This document shows positions 35,625-43,897 of a DNA stretch of 64,000 nt, one piece after another. The notes under the pieces are model-generated. The model worked only from the letters and a program-made list of their open reading frames with translations, did no database searches and was not told where the DNA came from. This DNA is from Bacillus sp. AZ43 (GTDB taxonomy: Bacteria; Actinomycetota; Actinomycetes; Mycobacteriales; Geodermatophilaceae), in assembly GCA_004570425.1 (NCBI GenBank), contig SPQJ01000001.1, positions 163,542-227,541 of the forward strand, read 5' to 3'. A program made the position numbers and the translations under genes. The first letter of the stretch is position 1. Each line of letters starts with the position of its first letter.

Positions 35625-37421
35625 ATGGAGCTGGAACGGCACGAGTACGACGTCGTCGTCGTCGGGGCGGGAGGCGCGGGCCTGCGGGCCGCCATCGAAG
35701 CCCACGAGAACGGGGCCCGGACGGCGGTGGTGTGCAAGTCCCTGCTCGGCAAGGCGCACACCGTCATGGCCGAGGGCGGCATCGCCGCCGCGATGGGCAA
35801 CACGTGGCCCGACGACAACTGGCGGGTGCACTTCCGGGACACCATGCGCGGCGGGAAGATGCTCAACCACTGGCGCATGGCCCAGCTGCACGCGCAGGAG
35901 GCGCCCGACCGGGTCCGCGAGCTCGAGGACTGGGGCGCGCTGTTCGACCGCACGGTCGACGGCCTGATCAGCCAGCGGGACTTCGGCGGTCACCGCTACG
36001 CCCGCCTCGCCCACGTCGGCGACCGCACCGGCCTCGAGCTGATCCGCACCCTGCAGCAGCGCACGGTCGCCCTCGGCATCGACGTGTACATGGAGTGCAC
36101 GGTGACCCGGCTGCTCACCGACGAGGAGGGCATCACCGGCGCCTTCGGCTACTGGCGCGAGTCCGGGCGCTTCGTCGCCTGGCAGGCGCCGTCGGTGGTG
36201 CTGGCGACCGGCGGCATCGGCAAGTCGTACAAGGTGACGTCGAACTCGTGGGAGTACACCGGCGACGGCCACTCCCTGGCGCTGCAGGCCGGCGCGACGC
36301 TGGTGAACATGGAGTTCGTCCAGTTCCACCCGACCGGGATGGTCTGGCCGCCGTCGGTGCGCGGGATCCTGGTCACCGAGAGCGTCCGGGGCGACGGCGG
36401 GGTCCTGAAGAACTCGGCCGGTAACCGCTTCATGTTCGACTACATCCCCGACTTCTTCCGCAAGGAGACGGCGGAGACCGAGGCCGAGGCCGACCGCTGG
36501 TACGAGGACAAGAAGAACAACCGGCGGCCGCCGGAGCTGCTCCCCCGCGACGAGGTGGCCCGCGCGATCAACAGCGAGGTGAAGGCCGGCCGCGGCACCC
36601 CGCACGGCGGCGTCTACCTCGACATCGCCTCGCGCCGGTCGGCGGAGTACATCCGCAAGCGGCTGCCCTCGATGTACCACCAGTTCAAGGAACTGGCGGA
36701 GGTGGACATCACCGCCGAGCCGATGGAGGTCGGTCCCACCTGCCACTACGTGATGGGCGGCGTGGAGGTCGACCCCGACACCGAGGCGGCCCGCGTGCCG
36801 GGGCTCTTCGCGGCCGGCGAGGTCGCGGGCGGCATGCACGGCTCCAACCGGCTGGGCGGGAACTCGCTGTCGGACCTGCTGGTCTTCGGCCGGCGCGCGG
36901 GCCTGGCGGCGGCCGAGCACGCGCTGAAGCGGATCGCCCGGGTCGCGCTGTCCGAGGACGCGCTGACCGACGCGGCGCGCGCAGCGCTCGCGCCGTTCGA
37001 CCGCCAAGGCGGTGAGAACCCCTACACCGTGCAGCACGACCTCCAGCAGACGATGCACGACCTGGTCGGGATCATCCGGACGGCGCCGGAGATGGAGCAG
37101 GCGCTGGAGCGGATCGCCTCGCTCAAGGAGCGGGTGGCGAACCTGTCGGTCGAGGGGCACCGGCAGTACAACCCCGGCTGGCACCTGGCGCTGGACCTGC
37201 CGCACATGCTCCTGGTCAGCGAGGCCATCGCCCGTGCCGCGCTGGCGCGGGAGGAGAGCCGGGGCGGGCACACCCGCGACGACTTCCCGGCGACCGACCC
37301 CGAGTGGGGGCGGACCAACCTCATCTGCTCGCGGACCGCGGACGGCTCCGTGGCCCTGACCCGGCAACCGCTGCCCCAGATGCCGGGCGAGCTCGCCGAG
37401 ATCTTCGAGGAGACGGCGTGA
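35625..37421 (+). CDS. Succinate dehydrogenase/fumarate reductase flavoprotein subunit (SDH 2)
   Basis: 598 residues. The FAD motif VVVGAGGAGLRAA has glycines at 14, 16, 17 and 19; the covalent-FAD histidine is H45 in GKAHTVMAEGG. Active-site regions are QFHPTGMV, TESVRGDGG and GSNRLGGNSL. It is 50 residues shorter than the SdhA at 24736 and of the other subfamily, like M. smegmatis Sdh1 (Rv0248c homologue). Whether it works in the forward or fumarate-reducing direction cannot be told. It overlaps the Fe-S subunit gene by GTGA. Confidence 0.93.
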   Translation: MELERHEYDVVVVGAGGAGLRAAIEAHENGARTAVVCKSLLGKAHTVMAEGGIAAAMGNTWPDDNWRVHFRDTMRGGKMLNHWRMAQLHAQEAPDRVRELEDWGALFDRTVDGLISQRDFGGHRYARLAHVGDRTGLELIRTLQQRTVALGIDVYMECTVTRLLTDEEGITGAFGYWRESGRFVAWQAPSVVLATGGIGKSYKVTSNSWEYTGDGHSLALQAGATLVNMEFVQFHPTGMVWPPSVRGILVTESVRGDGGVLKNSAGNRFMFDYIPDFFRKETAETEAEADRWYEDKKNNRRPPELLPRDEVARAINSEVKAGRGTPHGGVYLDIASRRSAEYIRKRLPSMYHQFKELAEVDITAEPMEVGPTCHYVMGGVEVDPDTEAARVPGLFAAGEVAGGMHGSNRLGGNSLSDLLVFGRRAGLAAAEHALKRIARVALSEDALTDAARAALAPFDRQGGENPYTVQHDLQQTMHDLVGIIRTAPEMEQALERIASLKERVANLSVEGHRQYNPGWHLALDLPHMLLVSEAIARAALAREESRGGHTRDDFPATDPEWGRTNLICSRTADGSVALTRQPLPQMPGELAEIFEETA

Positions 37422-38173
37422 CCTACGACGCGAGGTTCCGGGTCTGGCGCGGGGACGCCACCGGCGGCGAGCTGCAGGACTTCACCGTGCAGGTCAACGA
37501 GGGCGAGGTCGTCCTGGACATCATCCACCGGCTGCAGGCGACGCAGGCCGGCGACCTCGCCGTCCGGTGGAACTGCAAGGCCGGCAAGTGCGGCTCCTGC
37601 AGCGCCGAGATCAACGGCCGGCCGCGGCTGATGTGCATGACCCGGATGGGCACGTTCGGCGAGGACGAGACGGTCACGGTCACCCCGCTGCGGACGTTCC
37701 CGGTCATCCGCGACCTGGTCACCGACGTCTCGTTCAACTACGAGCAGGCGGCGTGCATCCCGGCCTTCACGCCGCAGCCGCGGGACGCGGACGGCAACCA
37801 CCGCATGCAGCAGGTGGACGTCGAGCGCTCGCAGGAGTTCCGCAAGTGCATCGAGTGCTGGCTCTGCCAGGACACCTGCCACGTCATCCGGGACCACGAG
37901 GGGAACAAGGCCGCCTTCTCCGGCCCGCGGTTCATGATCCGGCTGGCCGAGCTGGACATGCACCCGCTCGACGTGGCCGACCGGCGGGAGGCGGCGCAGG
38001 ACGAGTTCGGCCTCGGCTACTGCAACATCACCAAGTGCTGCAGCGAGGTGTGCCCGGAGGGCATCCACCTCACCGACAACGGCATCATCCCGCTCAAGGA
38101 GCGCGTGGTGGACCGGCGGTTCGACCCGCTCACGTTCCTCGGCTCGAAGATCGGGCGCCGTCCACGCGACTGA
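37418..38173 (+). CDS. Succinate dehydrogenase/fumarate reductase iron-sulfur subunit (SDH 2)
   Basis: 251 residues from GTG in a GTGA overlap. [2Fe-2S] cysteines are C53, C58, C61 and C73. The [4Fe-4S] motif is CIECWLCQDTC (C144, C147, C150, C154), and the last cluster uses C202, C207/C208 and C212 (CNITKCCSEVCP). The order and spacing follow the Rv0247c-type subunit. It completes a three-gene anchor-flavoprotein-FeS operon. Confidence 0.93.
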   Translation: MTYDARFRVWRGDATGGELQDFTVQVNEGEVVLDIIHRLQATQAGDLAVRWNCKAGKCGSCSAEINGRPRLMCMTRMGTFGEDETVTVTPLRTFPVIRDLVTDVSFNYEQAACIPAFTPQPRDADGNHRMQQVDVERSQEFRKCIECWLCQDTCHVIRDHEGNKAAFSGPRFMIRLAELDMHPLDVADRREAAQDEFGLGYCNITKCCSEVCPEGIHLTDNGIIPLKERVVDRRFDPLTFLGSKIGRRPRD

Positions 38174-38178
38174 GCGCG

Positions 38179-38397
38179 TCAGCCCTCGTTCTCGGCGGCC
38201 CGCCGTTCGGCGCCGGTCTCCTCCGCGTAGCCGACGTCCTGCCCGGAGACCCGGCCGACGAACGTACCGGAGTCCCCCGTGCCCGTGGTTCCCCCGGCGT
38301 CCCGCTGGTCGCCGTCGGCGCCTCCGGTCGCCCGGGACAGCGCCTGGCCCTCGTCGGGGTCGACGTCGTCCTCGTGCGGACGCGGGTCGGTGGTCAC
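38179..38397 (-). CDS. Small acidic hydrophilic protein
   Basis: 72 residues, rich in Asp, Glu, Gly and Thr with no hydrophobic core, probably disordered. The GTG start forms a GTGA overlap with the stop of the gamma-carbonic-anhydrase gene, and codon use is typical of the window, which support it as real. No family recognised. Confidence 0.6.
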   Translation of the reverse strand: MTTDPRPHEDDVDPDEGQALSRATGGADGDQRDAGGTTGTGDSGTFVGRVSGQDVGYAEETGAERRAAENEG

Positions 38398-38978
38398 GGC
38401 ATGCCGTCGTCGAAGAAGGTGCCCGCCGGGGGCAGCGGCCGCCGGACCACCGGGCGCACCTTCCGGGCGGCGGGCAGCCGCTCGGTGTAGCTGGCCGCGT
38501 TGGCGCGGATGTGCGCGAGGTCGTCGTCGGTGGCCTGCCGGACCACCTTCGCCGGGACCCCGGCGACGACCGATCCCGGCGGGACCGTCGTGTTGGGCGT
38601 GACCACCGCACCGGCGGCCACGATGGAGCCGGCGCCGATGCGGGACCCGTTCATGACGACGCTGCCCATGCCGACCAGCACGTCGTCGTCGACCCGCGCC
38701 CCGTGCAGGACCACCCGGTGCCCCACCGTCACCCCGCGCCCGACGACCAGGGGGAAGCCCGGATCGGAGTGCAGGGTGCAGCCGTCCTGGATGTTGGAGT
38801 CGGGTCCGATGACGATCACTTCCTCGTCGGCGCGCGCGATCGCGCCGTACCAGATGCTCGCCCGTGACTCGAGCGTGACGGCGCCGACGACCACCGCCGT
38901 CGGCGCCACGAAGGCGTCGTCGTCGATCTTGGGCGCACCGAACTGCAGCTGCGCGACGTAGTTGCTGTGGTCGGCCAT
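38394..38978 (-). CDS. Gamma-carbonic anhydrase family hexapeptide-repeat protein
   Basis: 194 residues from the ATG with GGGAGGA upstream; a longer GTG-started frame has no such site. Left-handed beta-helix repeats (VAPTAVVVGAVTLESRASIWYGAIARAD) and the metal-site histidines of TLHSDPG, GHRVVLHGA follow the gamma-carbonic anhydrase pattern (YrdA/PaaY group). Activity as a true CO2 hydratase is uncertain because many such proteins are inactive or are transferases. The acidic small protein gene is coupled downstream. Confidence 0.88.
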   Translation of the reverse strand: MADHSNYVAQLQFGAPKIDDDAFVAPTAVVVGAVTLESRASIWYGAIARADEEVIVIGPDSNIQDGCTLHSDPGFPLVVGRGVTVGHRVVLHGARVDDDVLVGMGSVVMNGSRIGAGSIVAAGAVVTPNTTVPPGSVVAGVPAKVVRQATDDDLAHIRANAASYTERLPAARKVRPVVRRPLPPAGTFFDDGMP

Positions 38979-39053
38979 CCGCGTCCTCCCGGTCGTCGAG
39001 CGAGAGTCTTGCGGATCAGCGCGCATTGGAGGAGGGGATCGGCCGCGGTGCGC

Positions 39054-39374
39054 TCAGCCGCGCGGCGTCGCCCGGCTGCCGTTGATCGTGTCGTGCAGCC
39101 GGCGGACGAGCTGCTCGAGCGGGCTGAGCGCCTCGCCCGGCGTCGCGGGACCGGCCGGGACCAGCACCCACAGCAGCAGGTAGATCAGGATCCCGGCGCC
39201 ACCGGCGAGGGTGAGTCCGACGAAGCCGACCCGCCACAAGACGGCGTCGATACCGCTGTAGTCGGCGAGGCCACCCGAGACGCCGCCGACCATGCGGTCG
39301 GTGCTGCTGCGGCGCAGCTGCGGGCGGACGGGCTGGGGGTCGACCGGAGGGGTGGAAGGCACTGCGTTCGTCAT
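39054..39374 (-). CDS. PspC domain membrane protein
   Basis: 106 residues. A Pro-rich N-terminus leads to the PspC signature DRMVGGVSGGLADYSGIDAVLWRVGF and two membrane helices ending LLLWVLVPAG. PspC proteins sense or transmit envelope stress; in actinobacteria they often pair with PspA-like or histidine-kinase proteins, none of which is nearby. A C-terminal amphipathic tail (LEQLVRRLHDTING) is cytoplasmic. Confidence 0.88.
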   Translation of the reverse strand: MTNAVPSTPPVDPQPVRPQLRRSSTDRMVGGVSGGLADYSGIDAVLWRVGFVGLTLAGGAGILIYLLLWVLVPAGPATPGEALSPLEQLVRRLHDTINGSRATPRG

Positions 39375-39468
39375 GGGACGAGCGTGCGCCGTGCGGGGTC
39401 CACCGGACATCGGGGAACCCCCGGATCCGCCCCTGGTTCCGCGGTCGGGGTGGGCGGAGACTGCCAGT

Positions 39469-40023
39469 ATGGCGGAGAACTCCCGGATCAGGACGATCGA
39501 GCAGGCCACCGGCCGGACGTGGGAGGACTGGTGCCGGTTCCTGGACGGCGTCGGGGCCCGCGACCTCGACCACGCGCAGATCGCCCCGAAGGTGCACGCG
39601 GAGCTGGAGGGAAGCGTCGAGTCGGCCGGCTGGTGGGCCCAGTCGGTGACCGTCGCCTACGAGCAGTTTATCGGGCGGCGGCTCCCGGGACAGCGGGCCG
39701 ACGGCCGGTTCGAGACGAGCGTCAGCAGGTCGACGCCCTTCGACATGCGGGAGCTGATGGACCGGTGGGAGCAGTTCGCCGCCGGCGACGAGTCGGTGCG
39801 GGACCTCGTCGTGGGCGACGCCCGCGTCAGCGGCAGCGAACGGCGCCTCACCTGGCGGGCCAGGGCCGCGGACGGCTCGTCGCTCGTCGTCACCAGCGAG
39901 CCGAAGAAGAACGGGACGGCGTCCCTCGTGGTCACCCATGCCGGCCTGCCGTCGCCCGAGGCCATGGCCGCGGCGCGGGACACCTGGGCCGCCGTGGCGG
40001 GCCGGTTCCTCGGCCGCGACTGA
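39469..40023 (+). CDS. DUF4287-like / SRPBCC-like protein
   Basis: 184 residues from ATG. The first 70 residues (IRTIEQATGRTWEDW ... WWAQSVTVAYEQFIGRR) resemble DUF4287; the remainder is a beta-rich region, possibly an AHSA1/SRPBCC fold (LTWRARAADGSSLVVT, then a C-terminal helix DTWAAVAGRFL). Function unknown. It is transcribed divergently from the PspC gene and ends 66 nt before the CMD gene. Confidence 0.75.
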   Translation: MAENSRIRTIEQATGRTWEDWCRFLDGVGARDLDHAQIAPKVHAELEGSVESAGWWAQSVTVAYEQFIGRRLPGQRADGRFETSVSRSTPFDMRELMDRWEQFAAGDESVRDLVVGDARVSGSERRLTWRARAADGSSLVVTSEPKKNGTASLVVTHAGLPSPEAMAAARDTWAAVAGRFLGRD

Positions 40024-40027
40024 CGGC

Positions 40028-40054
40028 TGTCACGCCGGGAGGGCGGCCGGTGTC
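40028..40054 (+). promoter_or_regulatory. ECF41-type sigma-factor promoter
   Basis: TGTCACG (40028-40034), 16 nt, then TGTC (40051-40054). The consensus for ECF41 sigma factors is TGTCACA, 16 nt, CGTC, so there is one mismatch per box and exact spacing. It precedes the CMD-like gene by about 36 nt and that gene is coupled to the ECF41 sigma gene, as expected for the autoregulated pair. The consensus is recalled from the literature. Confidence 0.6.
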
Positions 40055-40089
40055 TTCATGTCGAACCCGATCGACACCTTGGAGGAGAC

Positions 40090-40680
40090 ATGACGAGCAC
40101 CCGGGTCCCCGCGACCGAGATCACCGGCGTCTACGGGAGCCTGCTGAAGACGATGAGCCGCAGGATGTTCGGGCAGGTTCCGGACGCCGCCGGGGTGATG
40201 TGGCACTACCCCCGCCTGCTGAAGGACGCCATGGGGTTCGGTCGCAAGGTCGACTCGTGGAACCGGCTGGACCGCGACCTCGCGACCTTCGCCGCGATGG
40301 CCGCGGCGGGGGCGATCGGCTGCAGCTTCTGCCTGGACCTCCACTACTTCATGTCGCGGAACCACGGCCTCGACGAGCGGAAGGCGCGGGAGGTACCGCG
40401 CTGGCGGGAGTCCGCCGTCTTCACGCCGCTGGAGCGGAGGGTCATGGAGTACGCGGAGGCGATGTGCCAGACCCCCGTGGGGGTGACCGACGAGATGTCG
40501 GCCGCGCTGCTCGAGGAGCTCGGGGCGCCCGCGCTGCTGGAGCTCACCTTCCGGGTCGCGGCGATGAACATGACCGCTCGGGGGAACGTGGCGCTCGGCA
40601 TCAGGTCTCAGGAGTTCGCCGCGGCGTGCGGCCTGCCGCCGCTGGCCACCGCCTCGACGAAGGACGCCGCCCCGGCATGA
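40090..40680 (+). CDS. Carboxymuconolactone decarboxylase (CMD/AhpD-like) family protein
   Basis: 196 residues with GGAGGA just upstream. The AhpD-type redox motif CSFCLDLH has C78, C81 and H85. Such proteins act as peroxidase reductants or decarboxylases. It is the member of the COE class (CMD, oxidoreductase, epimerase) that characteristically sits beside ECF41 sigma factors, and its stop overlaps the sigma gene start (ATGA). It is probably the regulated target and perhaps part of the sensing circuit. Confidence 0.9.
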   Translation: MTSTRVPATEITGVYGSLLKTMSRRMFGQVPDAAGVMWHYPRLLKDAMGFGRKVDSWNRLDRDLATFAAMAAAGAIGCSFCLDLHYFMSRNHGLDERKAREVPRWRESAVFTPLERRVMEYAEAMCQTPVGVTDEMSAALLEELGAPALLELTFRVAAMNMTARGNVALGIRSQEFAAACGLPPLATASTKDAAPA

Positions 40681-41546
40681 CCGACGACCCGTTCCTGGCC
40701 CACCGCAGCCTGCTGTTCACCGTCGCCTACGAGATGCTCGGCTCGGCGGCCGACGCCGACGACGTGGTGCAGGAGACCTGGCTGCGGTGGGCCGACGTGG
40801 ACCGTTCCACCGTCCGCGACCCGCGGGCGTACCTGGTGCGGATCGTCACCCGGCAGTCGCTCAACCGGCTGCGCACGCTCGCCCGCCGGCGGGAGGACTA
40901 CGTCGGTGAGTGGCTGCCCGAGCCGCTGCTGACCAGCCCCGACATCGCCGAGGACGTCGAGCTGGCCGAGAGCGTCTCGATCGCCATGCTCACGGTGCTG
41001 GAGACGCTGGGTCCGACCGAGCGCGCGGTGCTCGTGCTGCACGAGGTGTTCGACGTGCCCTTCGACGAGATCGCCACCGCGGTCGGCAAGTCGACGGCGG
41101 CCGTGCGGCAGATCGCGCACCGGGCGCGGGAGCACGTGGCCGCGCGCCGTCCGCGGATGGAGGTGAGCCGCACCGAGCAGCAGCGGGTGGTGGAGCGGTT
41201 CCTGGCCGCGCTGACGGGCGGCGACGTGCAGGGGCTGCTCGACGTGCTCGCACCGGACGTCGTCGTGGTCGCGGACGGCGGCGGGCTGGCACCCGCGGCG
41301 CTGCGGCCCTTCACCGGGCGGGCGCGGGTGGCCAACGCGCTGTCCCGGTTCGCGGAGCTCGTGCCGACCGTGCCGATCACGACGCCTCTGGTCAACGGCG
41401 CGGTCGCCGCCCGGATCGACCCGGGCGGCGAGTTCGACACGGCCATCACGTTCGTCGTCGAGGACGGCCGGATCACCCGCATGTACGCGATGCGCAACCC
41501 GCAGAAGCTCGGCCGGCTCGACGAGGTGGCCGAACTGCGGCGCTGA
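40677..41546 (+). CDS. ECF41 (SigJ-type) RNA polymerase sigma factor with C-terminal NTF2/SnoaL-like domain
   Basis: 289 residues. Region 2 (EMLGSAADADDVVQETWLRW) and region 4 (ERAVLVLHEVFDVPFDEIATAVGKSTAAVRQIAHRAR) are clear. Between and after them are ECF41 hallmarks: YVGEWLPEPL in the linker, ADGGG in the C-terminal domain, and NPQKL near the end (consensus NPDKL). There is no anti-sigma gene; the fused C-terminal domain controls activity in this group. It is coupled to the CMD gene, and a matching promoter lies upstream of the pair. Confidence 0.92.
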   Translation: MTDDPFLAHRSLLFTVAYEMLGSAADADDVVQETWLRWADVDRSTVRDPRAYLVRIVTRQSLNRLRTLARRREDYVGEWLPEPLLTSPDIAEDVELAESVSIAMLTVLETLGPTERAVLVLHEVFDVPFDEIATAVGKSTAAVRQIAHRAREHVAARRPRMEVSRTEQQRVVERFLAALTGGDVQGLLDVLAPDVVVVADGGGLAPAALRPFTGRARVANALSRFAELVPTVPITTPLVNGAVAARIDPGGEFDTAITFVVEDGRITRMYAMRNPQKLGRLDEVAELRR

Positions 41547-41552
41547 GGGGTG

Positions 41553-42626
41553 TCAGACGTTGAAGCGGAACTCCACGACGTCGCCGTCGGCCATGACGTA
41601 GTCCTTGCCCTCCATGCGGACCCAGCCCTTGGCCTTGGCCTCTGCCATGGAGCCGGCCTCGACGAGCTGGTCGAAGCTGACGATCTCGGCCTTGATGAAG
41701 CCGCGCTGGAAGTCGGTGTGGATGACACCGGCGGCCTGCGGGGCGGTGGCGCCGACCGGGATCGTCCAGGCGCGCGCCTCCTTCGGCCCGGCGGTGAGGT
41801 AGGTCTGCAGCCCCAGGGTGCGGAAGCCGACCTTGGCCAGCTGGTCGAGGCCCGGCTCGCTCTGGCCGATGGACTCGAGCAGCTCGGCGGCTTCGTCGGC
41901 CGGGAGCTCGATCAGCTCGGACTCGGTCTGCGCGTCGAGGAAGATCGCCTCGGCCGGGGCCACGAGCGCGCGCAGCTCGTCGAGCACCTGCGTGTTGGCC
42001 AGCTCGTCGGCGTCGACGTTGAAGACGTAGAGGAACGGCTTGGTGGTGAGCAGGGTCAGCTCACGCAGCGGCTCGGGGTCGACGCCGGCGGAGAAGAGGG
42101 TCTTCCCCTCGTTCAGCACCTTCTGCGCGTCGAGGGCGGCGGACAGCAGCGCCGCACGCTCCTTGTCCTTCTTCGCCTCCTTCTCCAGCCTCGGGACGGC
42201 CTTCTCCAGCGTCTGCATGTCGGCGAGGACGAGCTCGGTGTTGATCGTCTCGATGTCGTCGGACGGGCTGACCTTCCCGTCCACGTGCACGACGTCGGGG
42301 TCGCTAAAGACGCGGATCACCTGGCAGATGGCGTCGCTCTCGCGGATGTTGGCGAGGAACTTGTTGCCGAGGCCCGCGCCCTCGCTGGCGCCGCGCACGA
42401 TGCCGGCGATGTCGACGAACGAGACGGTGGCCGGGATGATCTTCTGCGAGCCGAAGATCTCCGCGAGCGTGTCCAGCCGCGGGTCGGGCACGCCCACCAC
42501 GCCGACGTTGGGCTCGATGGTCGCGAACGGGTAGTTCGCCGCGAGCACGTCGTTCTTGGTCAGGGCGTTGAAGAGGGTCGACTTGCCGACGTTGGGCAGG
42601 CCGACGATCCCGATGGTGAGACTCAC
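41553..42626 (-). CDS. ychF: Redox-regulated ribosome-associated ATPase YchF
   Basis: 357 residues of the Obg-like family. G1 is GLPNVGKS (9-16), followed by the switch-region [17 protein letters not shown]. The NKxD of GTPases is replaced (NVDADELAN), consistent with ATP use by YchF. The C-terminal TGS domain contains [24 protein letters not shown] at the end. It binds ribosomes and modulates oxidative-stress responses. Monocistronic or followed by the MFS gene on the same strand upstream; the two overlap by 4 nt. Confidence 0.95.
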   Translation of the reverse strand: MSLTIGIVGLPNVGKSTLFNALTKNDVLAANYPFATIEPNVGVVGVPDPRLDTLAEIFGSQKIIPATVSFVDIAGIVRGASEGAGLGNKFLANIRESDAICQVIRVFSDPDVVHVDGKVSPSDDIETINTELVLADMQTLEKAVPRLEKEAKKDKERAALLSAALDAQKVLNEGKTLFSAGVDPEPLRELTLLTTKPFLYVFNVDADELANTQVLDELRALVAPAEAIFLDAQTESELIELPADEAAELLESIGQSEPGLDQLAKVGFRTLGLQTYLTAGPKEARAWTIPVGATAPQAAGVIHTDFQRGFIKAEIVSFDQLVEAGSMAEAKAKGWVRMEGKDYVMADGDVVEFRFNV

Positions 42627-43861
42627 GGGAGTCCAGGGTACGGGCCCGCGACGGCGACTCCGGACGGCGCCGCGACCCGCTCACCCACGCGGGCGAGCGG
42701 GCGGGTGAGGAGCAGCGACACCACCAGGGACGCGGCCGCGAGCAGCGCGATCGCCGTCGACGGCGGCAGCAGGTCGCCCAGCCCGCCGGCGAGGACCGCG
42801 AACACCCCCTGGGCGGTCATCCGAGCCGAGGACTCCACGCCGAGCACCTGGCCGCGCAGCCCCTCGGGCGTGAGCGCGACCAGCCACTCCTGCTGGGCCA
42901 GGGACGCGGCGTATCCGGCCGAGGCCACCGCCACCGCCGCCACCGCGAGCGGCTCGGCCGGCTCCAGCGCGAACACCAGGAACGGCGCTGCCAGCAGGAG
43001 GCGCAGCGGCGTGCTGGCGCGGCGTCGTCCGGCGGCGGTCAGGAAGCGCCCGGCCAGCAGGTCGCCGGTCATCATGCCCACCGCGCCGGCGGCGAGGAGC
43101 AGGCCCGCCCGGTCGCCGGCGTAGGGCACGAACAACGCCTCGCAACCGACGACCAGCCCGTTCGGCACGCACAGCGCGACCAGCAGCGTCCGCGTCGAAG
43201 ACCCCGACATCAGCGTGCGGTTGCCCCGCCACGTCTCGCGCAGCCCCGCCCGGGCCGTGCGCCGCGGCCGGTGCTCGTCCAAGCCGAACCGCAGAACGGG
43301 CACGGCGAGAGCGGCGACGACGGTGGCGAGCGTGAACACCTGTGCGGTGTCGAGCGCGCCGAGCAGCAGTCCGCCGGTGGCGAACCCGACGACCTGGCAC
43401 GCGCCGACGGAGACGTTCATCGCCGACCGGCCCAGGGCGTACGCGTGGGGCGGGACGATCTCCGTGAGCAGCCCCCATCGGACACCCGAGCCGACGGACA
43501 CGACGTAGGCCGCGCCGAGAACGACCAGCAGCCGGGCCGACGACGGCAGGCCCGGGATCGTCTGCAGCGCCAGGGCGGCCGCGGTGAGAGTGCCGACGAC
43601 GGTGAGCGTCCGGCGGGGCGGACTGGTGTCGGCGACCGACATGAGCGTCGTCGCGCCGAGCACCTGGGCGATCGAGGGCCCGAACATCGCGACCGCGCTC
43701 AGCAGCGCCGAGCCGGTCTGTCGGTGGACGAGGGTGGCGAGCGCGAGGCTCGACGTCGTGGCGGCGACCGTGGTGAGGGCGCTGCTGGTCCACAGCGCCC
43801 TGAACTCGCGGCGGGCGAACAGCGACCGGTACGTGGGCACGTCCGGACTCTCGGCCGTCAC
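42623..43861 (-). CDS. MFS transporter divergent from ArsR-type regulator
   Basis: 412 residues from GTG 43861; a longer frame upstream runs antisense through the regulator gene and is rejected. It begins YRSLFARREFRALWTSS, a common N-terminus of MFS_3/Bmr-like exporters, with 12 membrane segments. Only 36 nt separate its start from the regulator ATG. A 20-bp inverted repeat in that gap indicates control by the regulator. Probably a drug or metabolite exporter; substrate unknown. Confidence 0.88.
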   Translation of the reverse strand: MTAESPDVPTYRSLFARREFRALWTSSALTTVAATTSSLALATLVHRQTGSALLSAVAMFGPSIAQVLGATTLMSVADTSPPRRTLTVVGTLTAAALALQTIPGLPSSARLLVVLGAAYVVSVGSGVRWGLLTEIVPPHAYALGRSAMNVSVGACQVVGFATGGLLLGALDTAQVFTLATVVAALAVPVLRFGLDEHRPRRTARAGLRETWRGNRTLMSGSSTRTLLVALCVPNGLVVGCEALFVPYAGDRAGLLLAAGAVGMMTGDLLAGRFLTAAGRRRASTPLRLLLAAPFLVFALEPAEPLAVAAVAVASAGYAASLAQQEWLVALTPEGLRGQVLGVESSARMTAQGVFAVLAGGLGDLLPPSTAIALLAAASLVVSLLLTRPLARVGERVAAPSGVAVAGPYPGLP

Positions 43862-43877
43862 GACGAGGCGGCCCAGA

Positions 43878-43897
43878 GTTTCGCCTAAGGTCGAAAC
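43878..43897. promoter_or_regulatory. Inverted-repeat operator for the ArsR-type regulator
   Basis: GTTTCG (43878-43883) and CGAAAC (43892-43897) form a perfect 6-bp inverted repeat with 8-nt centre CCTAAGGT. It abuts the regulator ATG at 43898 and covers the only space available for the promoters of both divergent genes. Binding would repress both. The repeat is seen directly; binding is inference. Confidence 0.6.

Noticed and set aside
38967..40676. Long plus-strand extension upstream of the ECF41 sigma gene
   Set aside because: It is only an open shadow frame through other genes; the ATG at 40677 with ATGA overlap and a normal region 2 start fixes the true beginning.
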